Source: Microbacterium helvum (GTDB lineage Bacteria; Actinomycetota; Actinomycetes; Actinomycetales; Microbacteriaceae). From it: DNA of 64,000 nucleotides. Every line of letters starts with the position of its first letter. Position 1 is the first letter of the stretch. The translations under genes and the position numbers were made by a program. Shown here one piece after another: positions 44,462 through 52,578 of the stretch. The notes under the pieces were generated by a model. It saw only the letters and a list, made by a program, of their open reading frames with translations. It was not told the DNA's origin and ran no database searches. Where the stretch lies: contig NZ_JACXZS010000003.1 of the NCBI RefSeq assembly GCF_014779795.1, positions 305,654-369,653 on the forward strand, written 5' to 3'.

Positions 44462-44681
44462 ACGGCGCCGTCCCACGGCCCGATCCCGTAGAGCCCGCAT
44501 TAGCGCATGTGGGCGCCGCGGTCGTGGTGAGGGTATCTCGCGGCAGTGCTCGGACCACTGGTCGACGCCCGAACTGCTCCCGGCGTGTCGACACGAATCG
44601 CTCTCCCCTCGTAAACGAGGCAGATCTGATCATGGAGCTGCTCAACCGCCGTCGTTGCTGGCTCGCCGCGCGACAACGCCC

Positions 44682-44687
44682 TAGCGT
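44682..44687 (+). promoter_or_regulatory. -10 box of leaderless small gene
   Basis: TAGCGT ends 7 nt before the ATG at 44695. Confidence 0.45.
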
Positions 44688-44694
44688 GGCCCGC

Positions 44695-44889
44695 ATGGAA
44701 GGCACTACCGACATCCAGGAGAAAAGCTGCGAGGACCTTGCCGCCGCTCAACGGGAGCTCCAGCAAGCGCTCGATGACGCAGGCGCCACGCTGGGGCACA
44801 TGTGCGTGCGGGGCGAAGTATCGCCGGCTGCGCTTCGGGCGATCGCGGCGACGATCCGGACGCTCCCGTCGACTGCGTTGAGCGATTGA
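44695..44889 (+). CDS. Small helical protein, 64 aa
   Basis: MEGTTDIQEKSCEDLAAAQRELQQALDDAGATLGHMCV then SPAALRAIAATIRTLPSTALSD. Two helices, the first coiled-coil-like. The upstream open frame (to 44509) is not used: a -10 box sits 7 nt before this ATG. Function unknown. Confidence 0.5.
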   Translation: MEGTTDIQEKSCEDLAAAQRELQQALDDAGATLGHMCVRGEVSPAALRAIAATIRTLPSTALSD

Positions 44890-45379
44890 GGGAGCGGCCG
44901 TCCGTCCACTTGACAGGCGCCATTTCCAGGCGACGACCCTTGCAACGAGCGCATTGACACCCGCAGCGCGCATTCGGCGCATGATCGCCGCCCCAATCAC
45001 GCACGGCGAACGCACTCGACACGCATTGCCGTTACGACGCACGGGAGTCGCGCGCATCCCGCACGGCCCACGCACGGACGACGGACAGGTCACGCAGGGC
45101 CGCGGAGAATTGGGTGTCCGGCCGTCGAGTCCCGCACCCGGGTGCACGCTGGCCGCAGGACTTACGCACGGATCGCGCACGAGGCACGCACGCCTCGAGC
45201 AATTGCGGCTGAAGGCCTACGCGGGACTGAGTGCTATCGCGCCGCGGGGACTGCTGCACGAATAGGTGACATCTGATCTGGCTTGCACGAGGGTGTGCCG
45301 CCAGCTTCAGGGACCAAACCCCGGCGTCTACGACATCGATTGAGTCGAGTTCACTTGACGCCGCGATGAGGAGGCGGAC
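44890..45379. other. Gene-poor stretch with CGCACGG repeats
   Basis: No convincing gene in 490 nt. CGCACGG occurs at about 45000, 45038, 45059, 45071 and 45168, several as ACGCACGG. Copies are irregularly spaced and may be chance in GC-rich sequence or protein-binding sites. Confidence 0.35.
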
Positions 45380-45586
45380 ATTGCAAGCGAGATCGTCGAG
45401 TTCGTCCTCGAGTCGGATGACGTGATCGAATTCGACCGGCTGACGGGGATCTACACCGAGGGTGACCGCGACGCACTACTCCGCGACGCGATCCGGATCC
45501 TGGCAGCGCGGGAACGTGCTGGGCGCCTGCAGCGGCTCCAAGCGCGGATGCATGCCAGCGTCGGTGGACCGAGCGCCGAGCGGTAG
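45380..45586 (+). CDS. Candidate small protein with ATT start, 68 aa
   Basis: After an in-frame TGA at 45356 the frame reads ASEIVEFVLESDDVIEFDRL and continues TGIYTEGDRDALLRDAIRILAARERAGRLQRLQARM to a TAG. This looks like a real amphipathic helical protein, but it has no ATG, GTG or TTG at a sensible place; ATT at 45380 lies 5 nt after GGAGG. Either a rare ATT start is used or the 5' end is damaged. It is convergent with the HAD gene, 7 nt apart. Confidence 0.35.
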   Translation: MASEIVEFVLESDDVIEFDRLTGIYTEGDRDALLRDAIRILAARERAGRLQRLQARMHASVGGPSAER

Positions 45587-45593
45587 TCACCCC

Positions 45594-46109
45594 TCAGCGG
45601 ACCGCGTCGATGAACCGTGCGGCGTGACGCGCCTGCTGCAACGTCACGCCGATGTACATGTCTGGCCGGATCACCAACACTGCGGGTTCGAGTCCGGCGC
45701 GACCCAGGCCGCGCATCAGCGTCGATCGCACGGCCATATCGTCGATCCACACGACCGTGTCGACGCCGGTGTCGGCGACAGTCTCGACGATGGAGCGTGC
45801 TCTCCAGCCGCGGTCCCAGTCGTCCTCGTCGGGGAGGTACGGGCCATCGAGTCGTCCGCCCAGGCGCTCTCTGACGAGCCATTGGAGCATCCCCGGCGCC
45901 CAGCTCGTCACCCACCCCAGCATGACTCCCGGGCGGCTCACGAGCTCATGGAGCGCCGCGAGCACCGGCTCCGCAACAGGGGTGGCCCACACTGGCTCAC
46001 CCGATCCGTCACGAGGTGGGATGGGGCTGATGGTGCCGTCGACGTCGAGTACGACGAGGACGCGCTGTCTGGTCGTTATCGTCGGGGTGCTCAAGCGGGC
46101 ACCGTTCAA
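45594..46109 (-). CDS. HAD-domain protein (SAK type)
   Basis: A 171-aa HAD fold with a minimal cap. RVLVVLDVDGTISPIPPRDG is motif I (DxDGT), MLGWVTSW motif II, and DTVVWIDDMAVRSTL motif IV. This is the form found in RNA-repair Swiss-army-knife proteins and as stand-alone HAD_SAK proteins, which are presumed phosphatases. The start overlaps the stop of the 75-aa gene by 4 nt, so both are co-translated. Confidence 0.8.
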   Translation of the reverse strand: MNGARLSTPTITTRQRVLVVLDVDGTISPIPPRDGSGEPVWATPVAEPVLAALHELVSRPGVMLGWVTSWAPGMLQWLVRERLGGRLDGPYLPDEDDWDRGWRARSIVETVADTGVDTVVWIDDMAVRSTLMRGLGRAGLEPAVLVIRPDMYIGVTLQQARHAARFIDAVR

Positions 46110-46333
46110 GGCAGGTCGCCTCGTTGCATCAGATTGTCCATCGCGAGGTACTGCACGTCGAACAGTGCGGCGACGGCCTCGATTCGCAGCGACTGCCCTG
46201 CGGGCGTGAGTTCAGCCCAGGACGGCTCGGCACCTCGGCTCGTCAGTGCCCGCTGTTCCACGATGCAGCGCGCCGTCTCCTCTACGAGCTTGATACGAAA
46301 GGGCGGCCATTCGTCCCGCCGCGATCCATTCAT
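46106..46333 (-). CDS. Hypothetical protein, 75 aa
   Basis: MNGSRRDEWPPFRIKLVEETARCIVEQRALTSRGAEPSWAELTPAGQSLRIEAVAALFDVQYLAMDNLM. It is mostly helical, with no signal. GGAG lies 9 nt before the ATG. It is coupled to the HAD gene (ATGA) and may be its partner. Family unknown. Confidence 0.6.
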   Translation of the reverse strand: MNGSRRDEWPPFRIKLVEETARCIVEQRALTSRGAEPSWAELTPAGQSLRIEAVAALFDVQYLAMDNLMQRGDLP

Positions 46334-46806
46334 CTTTGTTTGCTCCTTCGAGGTCTACTACGCGGACCTGACTGGTGTGAGTGAAGGTAACAGCCTGGTC
46401 GGGTGTCCCAGATCGCACTCCTGCCACCAACATGCGTTCGCACTCGTATACGAGAGGAATGTCGTCCATCGGTCCGGGAGTGTCGCGGTTGGGTCCGTGT
46501 CCTTCGGCGGGCCGACCTGGTGCAACTCGGTGCAAAACGGTGGCGCCAGGGCGTCGTGCGTGCGGTCGTGCACTCGCAGGGAAGACGAGGGCGAAGGCGT
46601 CAGGCCAAGCAGCCGCGGCCCGTTCATCCTCATTTTCGGGCCTATACACGCGGAATCCATGGTGTGCGCGGGGCGAAACGGCACTGGTGCAGAACGGTGG
46701 CGGGCAACCAGAGGTCACGGCGATCGGGGATTGACGGGGACACGAAACCATGGATCGCGCCGTCGACACCGAGTGCGACGCGAGCAATGTCATCCTCGCC
46801 AAGGAG
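46334..46806. other. Gap with a 17-nt direct repeat
   Basis: No gene with a good start is seen. GGTGCAAAACGGTGGCG (46529-46545) recurs at 46686-46702 with one change. The role is unknown. Confidence 0.4.
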
Positions 46807-48294
46807 TCAGCGGTCGAGCTCCTGGTGGTCCAAACTCTTTCCGCCATCCTTGCTACCCGACAGCACGCGTCGCACCAGCTCATCGTGAGCGACGCGCGCT
46901 TGCTTGACTCGGGACAGCTGTGAAGCGGGCAGACGGACGCCGCCTGCTTTCGCCAGCTCGACCGTCTCGCGGCCCAGCTGCTGTGCGGCCAAGAACAGCT
47001 CGTGAGCATCGGCGAGTTTGCGCTGAAGCTCCGCAAGCTGCCTGTCGGCCTCGTCCTTTCGCGCCGCGGCATCCCGCTCACGCTGTTCAGCTGCGTGCTC
47101 CCGGCGAGCGGCGGCGCGGTTCTGGGATGCGAGACGCTCGAGGGCCTGATCGACCTCAGCCTTCGCCTTGGCTCGATCAGCGGCGATCATCTGGCGTTCG
47201 AGGTTCAGAACATCGTCGACCTGCTGCTCCTTGCGGCGAAGCTTCGCGTGCTCGGCGCCCAACTCGCCGTACATTTCCTCCCGCTCAAGCTCAAGCTCGT
47301 GATTGCCGACCAGCTGCGCTTCGGCCACATCGGCAACGAGATCGACGGCAGCTTCGTGTGTGCGTTGCGCGTCGGCCTGCGCAGCTTCTGCCCGTGCCTC
47401 GGCCTCCTGGGCTGCTGCGTGGTGAGACGCCGCGTCGGCCTTCTCGTCCTGGGTGTCCTGGTACTCGGAGTTCGGCTGACCTTTGCCGGAGCGGGGCCCC
47501 GGGTCCTTCTCGACCGGCCACCCGCGGGCGAGCATGTGCTCGCGCATCTCCGCCTGGTATTGACGAAACTTGTCGCGTCGGTGGATCAGCTTGCCGTTCA
47601 CATCCCGCTTCTCGCGGTGTTCACCGTACGCCTGATTCTGCTCTGTCCTCAGTGCCCCGGCCTTCGTGGCGGGCGCCTTCGGATCGGGCGCGAACGGGTC
47701 CGCCATGAGCTGAATGTGCGGCGTGGTCTCGTCGAAGTTCGTGGCCCATCCATGGATCGCCGCCTGCCCGCCGGGGATGACATGCTCACCCAGGAAGCCG
47801 ACGGCATCAGCGAAGTAGCGCATCGCCTCATCGCGGTCGCGTGCCACCCATCGCGACCGTGACATCGGCTCCCCGGTGATCGGGTCGAGTCGACGCTGAC
47901 CATTGCGGTGCACGCGCGGGTAGTAGTCCTCGATCTCCACGCACAGAGTCTTCGGGAGGTGAACGACGAACAGGTTGACGGTCGTCCACCCCTTGCTGAT
48001 CTTTCGGCGCACGGCGCCCTCACGAGCGTTCCCGTAAGTGATCACCTCGCCGACCGTAGAGGCAACGCCGAATCCACCTTTGCCGTCGTTGACGAATGCG
48101 GTGTTGAGGTGGGAGTCGGCCGGCACGATGCTCGGGTTCTTCTTCGCATGCCGCGCGACGTCCTTGGGATCGAGATGCCGCATGGACTCCTTCAGCACGG
48201 CACGCCGTTGGGCCTTCGTCCCGGTGGCGGTTCCAGAGTGTGTCGGCCCCTCCTTCAGCAGGTGGAATGCCGCGTGTCCCGTTGGTTCGCTCAT
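46807..48294 (-). CDS. MobV-like relaxase with long coiled coil
   Basis: A 495-aa mobilization protein. Residues 48-70 (RHAKKNPSIVPADSHLNTAFVND) match MobV/Pre motif I; residues 186-195 (NFDETTPHIQ) match motif III HxDExxPHxH, but with the outer His residues replaced by Asn and Gln, leaving one (H193). From ~280 to ~460 the protein is a long Ala/Glu/Arg coiled coil, as in many Mob proteins. It should nick an oriT; candidate sequences lie directly upstream. Confidence 0.75.
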   Translation of the reverse strand: MSEPTGHAAFHLLKEGPTHSGTATGTKAQRRAVLKESMRHLDPKDVARHAKKNPSIVPADSHLNTAFVNDGKGGFGVASTVGEVITYGNAREGAVRRKISKGWTTVNLFVVHLPKTLCVEIEDYYPRVHRNGQRRLDPITGEPMSRSRWVARDRDEAMRYFADAVGFLGEHVIPGGQAAIHGWATNFDETTPHIQLMADPFAPDPKAPATKAGALRTEQNQAYGEHREKRDVNGKLIHRRDKFRQYQAEMREHMLARGWPVEKDPGPRSGKGQPNSEYQDTQDEKADAASHHAAAQEAEARAEAAQADAQRTHEAAVDLVADVAEAQLVGNHELELEREEMYGELGAEHAKLRRKEQQVDDVLNLERQMIAADRAKAKAEVDQALERLASQNRAAARREHAAEQRERDAAARKDEADRQLAELQRKLADAHELFLAAQQLGRETVELAKAGGVRLPASQLSRVKQARVAHDELVRRVLSGSKDGGKSLDHQELDR

Positions 48295-48443
48295 CGTGTT
48301 CCTCCTTCGTTCCTACTGCTTCCGCTGCCCCATCCCCGAGCTCTCGTAGGCGGAGTTGCTCGTCGACCGGCAAGTGGTGATCGACTGCGTCGGCGCACCA
48401 CGTGGAGCCTCGGGCTTCGCCTCTCCACCCGGTGTGTCGCCGC

Positions 48444-48531
48444 GACAAATCTCCGTCGCCTGTCGCCTACACCCATCGCCGTGAACGCCGGTCGATGTGG
48501 TCCCCTCGGTGCCAGGCGACAGAGATTTGTC
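48444..48531. repeat. 17-bp inverted repeat, candidate oriT
   Basis: GACAAATCTCCGTCGCC (48444-48460) and GGCGACAGAGATTTGTC (48515-48531) are complementary with one mismatch around a 54-nt spacer, in the 442-nt gap between rep and mob. No gene is seen in this gap. Confidence 0.5.
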
Positions 48532-48736
48532 TGAGGCCCCTTTTGACAATCTCTCGCTACGCTCCAGATCGTCGGGGCTCCTGCGGAGGGCAACGCCCGC
48601 ATCGCGGGCAGCGCGGAGCGCGACAGCCGCCCTGTGGCGCCGGTCGTCCTCCTACGGAACGGCGATTCGAGAGACCCTGCCTCCCGAATCAGATACGCCG
48701 CCGCGAATTCTCGGCTCACTGGGCGAGTATTCGCGC

Positions 48737-50251
48737 TCATGCGGCGCTCCCGTCGAACCCGTCGTCGCCGCGGGTGATCGCGGCGGGTGAGCCGTTCTCC
48801 CATGGCGACGCGATCAGCTGAGGGACGAAGTCGTGGACGATGCCGCGTTCGACGAGGTGCAAGTGCCGTCGCGTTGCGATCGACGCGGTTTCGTCGATCA
48901 CCAACCCGGCGTCAGGTGACCTCTCTGCGACGTGGAAGAGCACCGTCTCGAGTGCGTCATCCCGCGATAGCGCGTAGGCGGTCTCGGCGCGGCCGTAGGT
49001 CAGCGAGACGCGCTCCGCGACTTGCTGCCCGGGGACCGTCACCGTCCGCATGTAGGGTGTGACGTTTCCAACCTGCCCGATGGAGTAGCGGGGATCGCCG
49101 GTGTCGTCCTTCTGCGCTTCGATCAGCAGGGTGATCCGGCGAATGAGCTGGTCGAGGGAGTCGCTGGTCGACCGTTTCCCGGGAATGAAGAAGCCGAACT
49201 CGACGGGGTCGACCGCAACGGCGATGAGGATCACCCGTGGCGCGGCATCTGGCTTGTTGTAGAAGCGCGCCGAGATCGGGCCGGCCTGTCGAGGGTCGAG
49301 CAGTGTCAGGAAGTCGGCCCACTCCATGACCTTGGTGCTCGGCTCGTTCATCATGAAGATCGGCTCGCCGGCGTAGTCATCGGGACCGTTCTTCGCCGTC
49401 GCACGGAACACAGGCCAGCCCAGTCGCGCCGCCAATTCTGCGGCGATCGACTCGACGAGGTACGTCTTGCCCTGGTCGCTGGCTCCCATCGCCCAGACGA
49501 TCGTCTTCTGGAAGATCCCTGCGCGGAGCTTGTCTACCTCGAAGAGCATCTCCCGCCGGGCGCGGTTCTTTAGCGCAAGGTTCACCTTGGACTCGTTGCG
49601 CGTATAGATATCCATCAGCGTCTTGTCGCGCAGGATGTCGACCTCATCGACTTCGCCGTCGAGCACCTTCTGCACGAGTGCGTCGCCAAGCTCGTTCCAC
49701 TCGCGCATCGGGACGGTAGCTTTTCGTGCCATCACGGCGCGGCGCGCCCACGCCCTGCGATTCTCGGACTCGATCTCGAGGTAGTCCGTCCCGCGGATCG
49801 TGACGACTTCGGACGGGTCGTACTGGTACTTGTCGGGATCCTTCGCGTGGATCAGGTAGCTCAGTGCGTTCTCAATGTGGATACCCCGCCCAGGCGCAGC
49901 CCTCACGACGCTCTTCGAGCCGAAGCCGAAGATCTGGTCCATCGCGAGGCATTGCAGCTTGCCGCTGACGTTGGGGCCTGCGCTCTGCTGGAGCACCACG
50001 TGCACGTGGTCGTCCTTGCTCGAGCCATCTGCGAGGACGTCTCTGTCGTGTTTGATGATCCAGAGACCCTGCGCGACGCCGCCGGCCGTTTCGTAGCGAC
50101 GAAGAACCTCCTCGCCGATCCTTCTCGGGTCGCCCGCCAGGATCAGAGCCACGTCCCACCCGAGCCAGAACTCCGGCTTGAGCTGCTGGGTGAAGGTGAC
50201 GTACCTGGGCGGCTTGTGTCCGCTCGGGCCGCTGGCCTTGCGCGTGGTCAT
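48737..50251 (-). CDS. rep: Rolling-circle replication initiator: HUH nuclease plus P-loop helicase (CRESS-like)
   Basis: A 504-aa Rep. The N-terminal domain follows pMV158-type HUH nucleases: motif I YVTFTQQ (F20), motif II DHVHVVLQ (H82, H84), and the nicking-Tyr helix IENALSYLIHAKDPDKYQYD (Y132). A P-loop domain follows, Walker A GASDQGKTYL (residues 256-263), EPIFMMNE as candidate Walker B, and VILIAVAVDPVEF at the motif C position. This nuclease-helicase order is that of CRESS-DNA virus Reps and related actinobacterial plasmids. Iteron-like repeats lie just upstream. Confidence 0.85.
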   Translation of the reverse strand: MTTRKASGPSGHKPPRYVTFTQQLKPEFWLGWDVALILAGDPRRIGEEVLRRYETAGGVAQGLWIIKHDRDVLADGSSKDDHVHVVLQQSAGPNVSGKLQCLAMDQIFGFGSKSVVRAAPGRGIHIENALSYLIHAKDPDKYQYDPSEVVTIRGTDYLEIESENRRAWARRAVMARKATVPMREWNELGDALVQKVLDGEVDEVDILRDKTLMDIYTRNESKVNLALKNRARREMLFEVDKLRAGIFQKTIVWAMGASDQGKTYLVESIAAELAARLGWPVFRATAKNGPDDYAGEPIFMMNEPSTKVMEWADFLTLLDPRQAGPISARFYNKPDAAPRVILIAVAVDPVEFGFFIPGKRSTSDSLDQLIRRITLLIEAQKDDTGDPRYSIGQVGNVTPYMRTVTVPGQQVAERVSLTYGRAETAYALSRDDALETVLFHVAERSPDAGLVIDETASIATRRHLHLVERGIVHDFVPQLIASPWENGSPAAITRGDDGFDGSAA

Positions 50252-50271
50252 GGCTGCCCACCCCGCCGCGT

Positions 50272-50457
50272 CGCGCCATTACCTTCAGGCGTCACCAAAT
50301 GGCGCGCGAAATGGCGCGCATCGGAAGGCGTGTGCCGACCGGCGCAGCGCGTCGGGTGAATGGTGGGAAACGGGATCTGACCAGGTGAAAAGGTGTGCGG
50401 GGGGCTCTCGGCAAGCTTTAGCCCCCCGCGCGTTGGAGTAGCGGATGCGCGCCATTT
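50272..50457. repeat. Iteron-like repeats upstream of rep
   Basis: AAATGGCGCGC occurs at 50297-50307 and 50309-50319 (12-nt period) and inverted at 50447-50457; a shorter inverted copy (AATGGCGCG) is at 50272-50280. The sites surround the rep promoter and are a likely Rep-binding origin or operator. Confidence 0.6.
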
Positions 50458-50525
50458 GATGTTCATCACCGGGGCCTCTGCGAACACGGCTGCCGTCGAG
50501 CGGGCGCGGGCTTGGGCTGCGGCGC

Positions 50526-50777
50526 TCATCGGAGATCGCCGTGCCGGCCGTATCGAGCCACGGCAGCCTGAGTGCTGATGCCAAGGGCATCGCTGATCTG
50601 AGTCCAGGTGAGGTCGTCGGCGCGCGCGTCGCCGACGGTAATCTCGACGACGTCCGCGATCGCGGCTTGGAGCGCGCGAAGATCGTGCAGTCGAGCCGCG
50701 GGCTCCGAGATGCTGTGGTCCCCTTGGCGCCAGCGGAAGTCCAGGACGTGGCTGAAGGCGGCGCTTTCGGCGCTCAT
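50526..50777 (-). CDS. Small HTH-like protein, 83 aa
   Basis: MSAESAAFSHVLDFRWRQGDH, then LRALQAAIADVVEITVGDARADDLTWTQISDALGISTQAAVARYG, in which the last part is a helix-turn-helix (WTQISDALGISTQAAVARY). Its ATG overlaps the stop of the 34-aa gene. Common in actinobacterial integrative elements; probably a regulator of rep or excision genes. Confidence 0.65.
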   Translation of the reverse strand: MSAESAAFSHVLDFRWRQGDHSISEPAARLHDLRALQAAIADVVEITVGDARADDLTWTQISDALGISTQAAVARYGRHGDLR

Positions 50778-50878
50778 CGGACACCTCCGATGAGGAGGAT
50801 TTCCCGGAGCTCGAGTTGCTCAGCGGTATTGGCGACAACGACGCAGTTGCGAGCGGTCGCGGGGGAGACGCGGCTCAT
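50774..50878 (-). CDS. Tiny coupled protein, 34 aa
   Basis: MSRVSPATARNCVVVANTAE then QLELREILLIGGVR. Both ends overlap neighbouring genes by 4 nt (TCAT on the plus strand), strong evidence for translational coupling in a compact operon with the excisionase-like and HTH genes. Function unknown. Confidence 0.55.
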   Translation of the reverse strand: MSRVSPATARNCVVVANTAEQLELREILLIGGVR

Positions 50879-51147
50879 CAGTGGGCCTCCTGCGCGGTGC
50901 CGGTGAATTCGCGCGAGAGGAGCCATTCGTCGACCGCTTCCGGGCGATAGCGAACGGTGCGGCCGACGCGGATGTAGGCGGGTCCATCGCCACGGATGCG
51001 CCACTCAGACAGTGTGCGTTCGGTCTGTTTGATGCGCTCAGCGAGCATCGGGATGGTCAGGAGGCTGTCGAGCACCGGAGCACTCGGGCCGGCGAGGCGG
51101 GCCTCGAGCGCGGCGATACGGTCTTCAAGGGAAGCGGAAGAAGGCAT
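50878..51147 (-). CDS. Excisionase-like helix-turn-helix protein
   Basis: An 89-aa protein: an N-terminal coiled segment (SLEDRIAALEARLAG), then LLTIPMLAERIKQTERTLSEWRIRGDGPAYIRVGRTVRYRPEAVDEWL, the MerR/AlpA-like winged helix of excisionases. It is divergent from the integrase, as usual, and heads the small operon toward rep. Confidence 0.82.
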   Translation of the reverse strand: MPSSASLEDRIAALEARLAGPSAPVLDSLLTIPMLAERIKQTERTLSEWRIRGDGPAYIRVGRTVRYRPEAVDEWLLSREFTGTAQEAH

Positions 51148-51371
51148 GGTCGGAAGTCCTTGTTCGGATCTTCCGGCCCCAGCTCGCTTCGAGCAGTACT
51201 TCCCGGTGGCTATCTGACTGTTGTTGCCCCGTGCTTCTCAACCTTGCGGTCCTGTCACGGCGTCAGCGGGGTGTTCTTTATCTGCTTCGACGCTATGTCG
51301 CAGCACTTACACTTTCGGTGCGACACGCTCACATTTGCACCGACGTCTGAGGCCCACGGCAGACTGTCCGT

Positions 51372-52511
51372 ATGGGCTCCGCGTACGCGTACGACACGAA
51401 GGCTGGCAAGCGCTGGGAGGCGAGATACCGCAAGCCCGACGGCAAGACGGCTCGTAAGGGCGGCTTCCTCCGCAAGCGCGACGCGGAGGCGTACATCGCC
51501 GAGGTTGAAGTGTCGAAGTCTGCCGGTACGTACATCGCACCGAGCGATGCGCATGCCCCGATCGCGGCGCTCGGCGTGGATTGGCTCGTCGCGCACGAGG
51601 CCGCCGTAAAGCCCTCGACATATCACTCGGACGAGAGCTCGTGGAGGATCCACGTCGAGCCGAGATGGGGAGCCCGACGAGTCGGTTCGATTCGGCACAC
51701 TGAGGTCGCCGCATGGATCGCCGAGCTCGCCGCGACCAAGTCGCCGACGACGGTGAAGCGGTGCCACGGAGTGTTGGCATCCATCCTCGACGGCGCGGTG
51801 CGGGACCGACGGATCCCGGCGAACCCGGCGCGCGACGTGAAGACGCCGAAGAAGTCCAAGAAGCCGAAGCCGTATCTCAGCCACAAGCAGGTGGAGCGTG
51901 TGGCGGCTGCCTCCCGCTATCCCGATGTCGTCCGCTTCACCGCGTACACCGGACTGCGCTGGGGTGAGGTCACTGGCATCCGAGTCCGGAACGTCGATCT
52001 CAAGCGTCGCCGGGTGCTGATCGAAGAGAACGCGGTCGAGGTCAACGGGCATGTGCAGGTCGGCACGCCGAAGACGCATGAGCGTCGCGCGGTGGTCTAC
52101 CCGGCGTTCTTGGATAAGGCCGTGCGCGCGGCGGTGAAGGGGAAGGCGCTCGACGATCTGCTCTGGCCAGCGGAGTTCGGGGGATACCTCCGGCCGGGCA
52201 ACGCCGTCTCGGGGTGGTTCGCGGGTGCCGTGAAGAGGATCCGCGCTGAGGATGCGAAGGCTGCCGCCGAGGCAAAGGCGCGTGGAGAGGAAACGCCGCC
52301 GATCATGCCCCGGGTGACTCCTCACGACCTGCGCCACACCGCGGCGTCGCTCGCGATCAGCGCCGGGGCGAACGTCAAGGCGGTACAGCGGATGCTCGGT
52401 CACGCGAGCGCGGCGATGACGCTCGATACGTATGCGGAGCTCTTCGAGGACGACCTCGACTCCGTCGCGGTGGCACTGGATAGCCAGCGATCGGAGTCAC
52501 TCGCGTCGTAG
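51372..52511 (+). CDS. int: Tyrosine integrase of the element
   Basis: A 379-aa site-specific recombinase. The arm-binding (YDTKAGKRWEARYRKPDGK) and core-binding (PSTYHSDESSWRIHVEPRWG) domains precede the catalytic domain with R196 (TGLRWGEV), H318-x-x-R321 (PHDLRHTA), H344 (MLGHAS) and Y354 (TLDTYAEL). It recombines at the 28-nt tRNA-Ser site 1.8 kb to the right. Start ATG at 51372. Confidence 0.96.
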   Translation: MGSAYAYDTKAGKRWEARYRKPDGKTARKGGFLRKRDAEAYIAEVEVSKSAGTYIAPSDAHAPIAALGVDWLVAHEAAVKPSTYHSDESSWRIHVEPRWGARRVGSIRHTEVAAWIAELAATKSPTTVKRCHGVLASILDGAVRDRRIPANPARDVKTPKKSKKPKPYLSHKQVERVAAASRYPDVVRFTAYTGLRWGEVTGIRVRNVDLKRRRVLIEENAVEVNGHVQVGTPKTHERRAVVYPAFLDKAVRAAVKGKALDDLLWPAEFGGYLRPGNAVSGWFAGAVKRIRAEDAKAAAEAKARGEETPPIMPRVTPHDLRHTAASLAISAGANVKAVQRMLGHASAAMTLDTYAELFEDDLDSVAVALDSQRSESLAS

Positions 52512-52541
52512 CCAGCGGAGCGTGGTTCTGGTAGTGACGCT

Positions 52542-52578
52542 CTCAGTCATATGTGCGAGAATCGCACACATGACTGAG
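52542..52578 (+). promoter_or_regulatory. Palindromic operator over the toxin-antitoxin start
   Basis: CTCAGTCATATGTGCGA and TCGCACACATGACTGAG are complementary over 17 bp with one mismatch and a 3-nt centre. The right arm covers the ATG at 52570, so binding would block both transcription and ribosome access. Confidence 0.8.
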
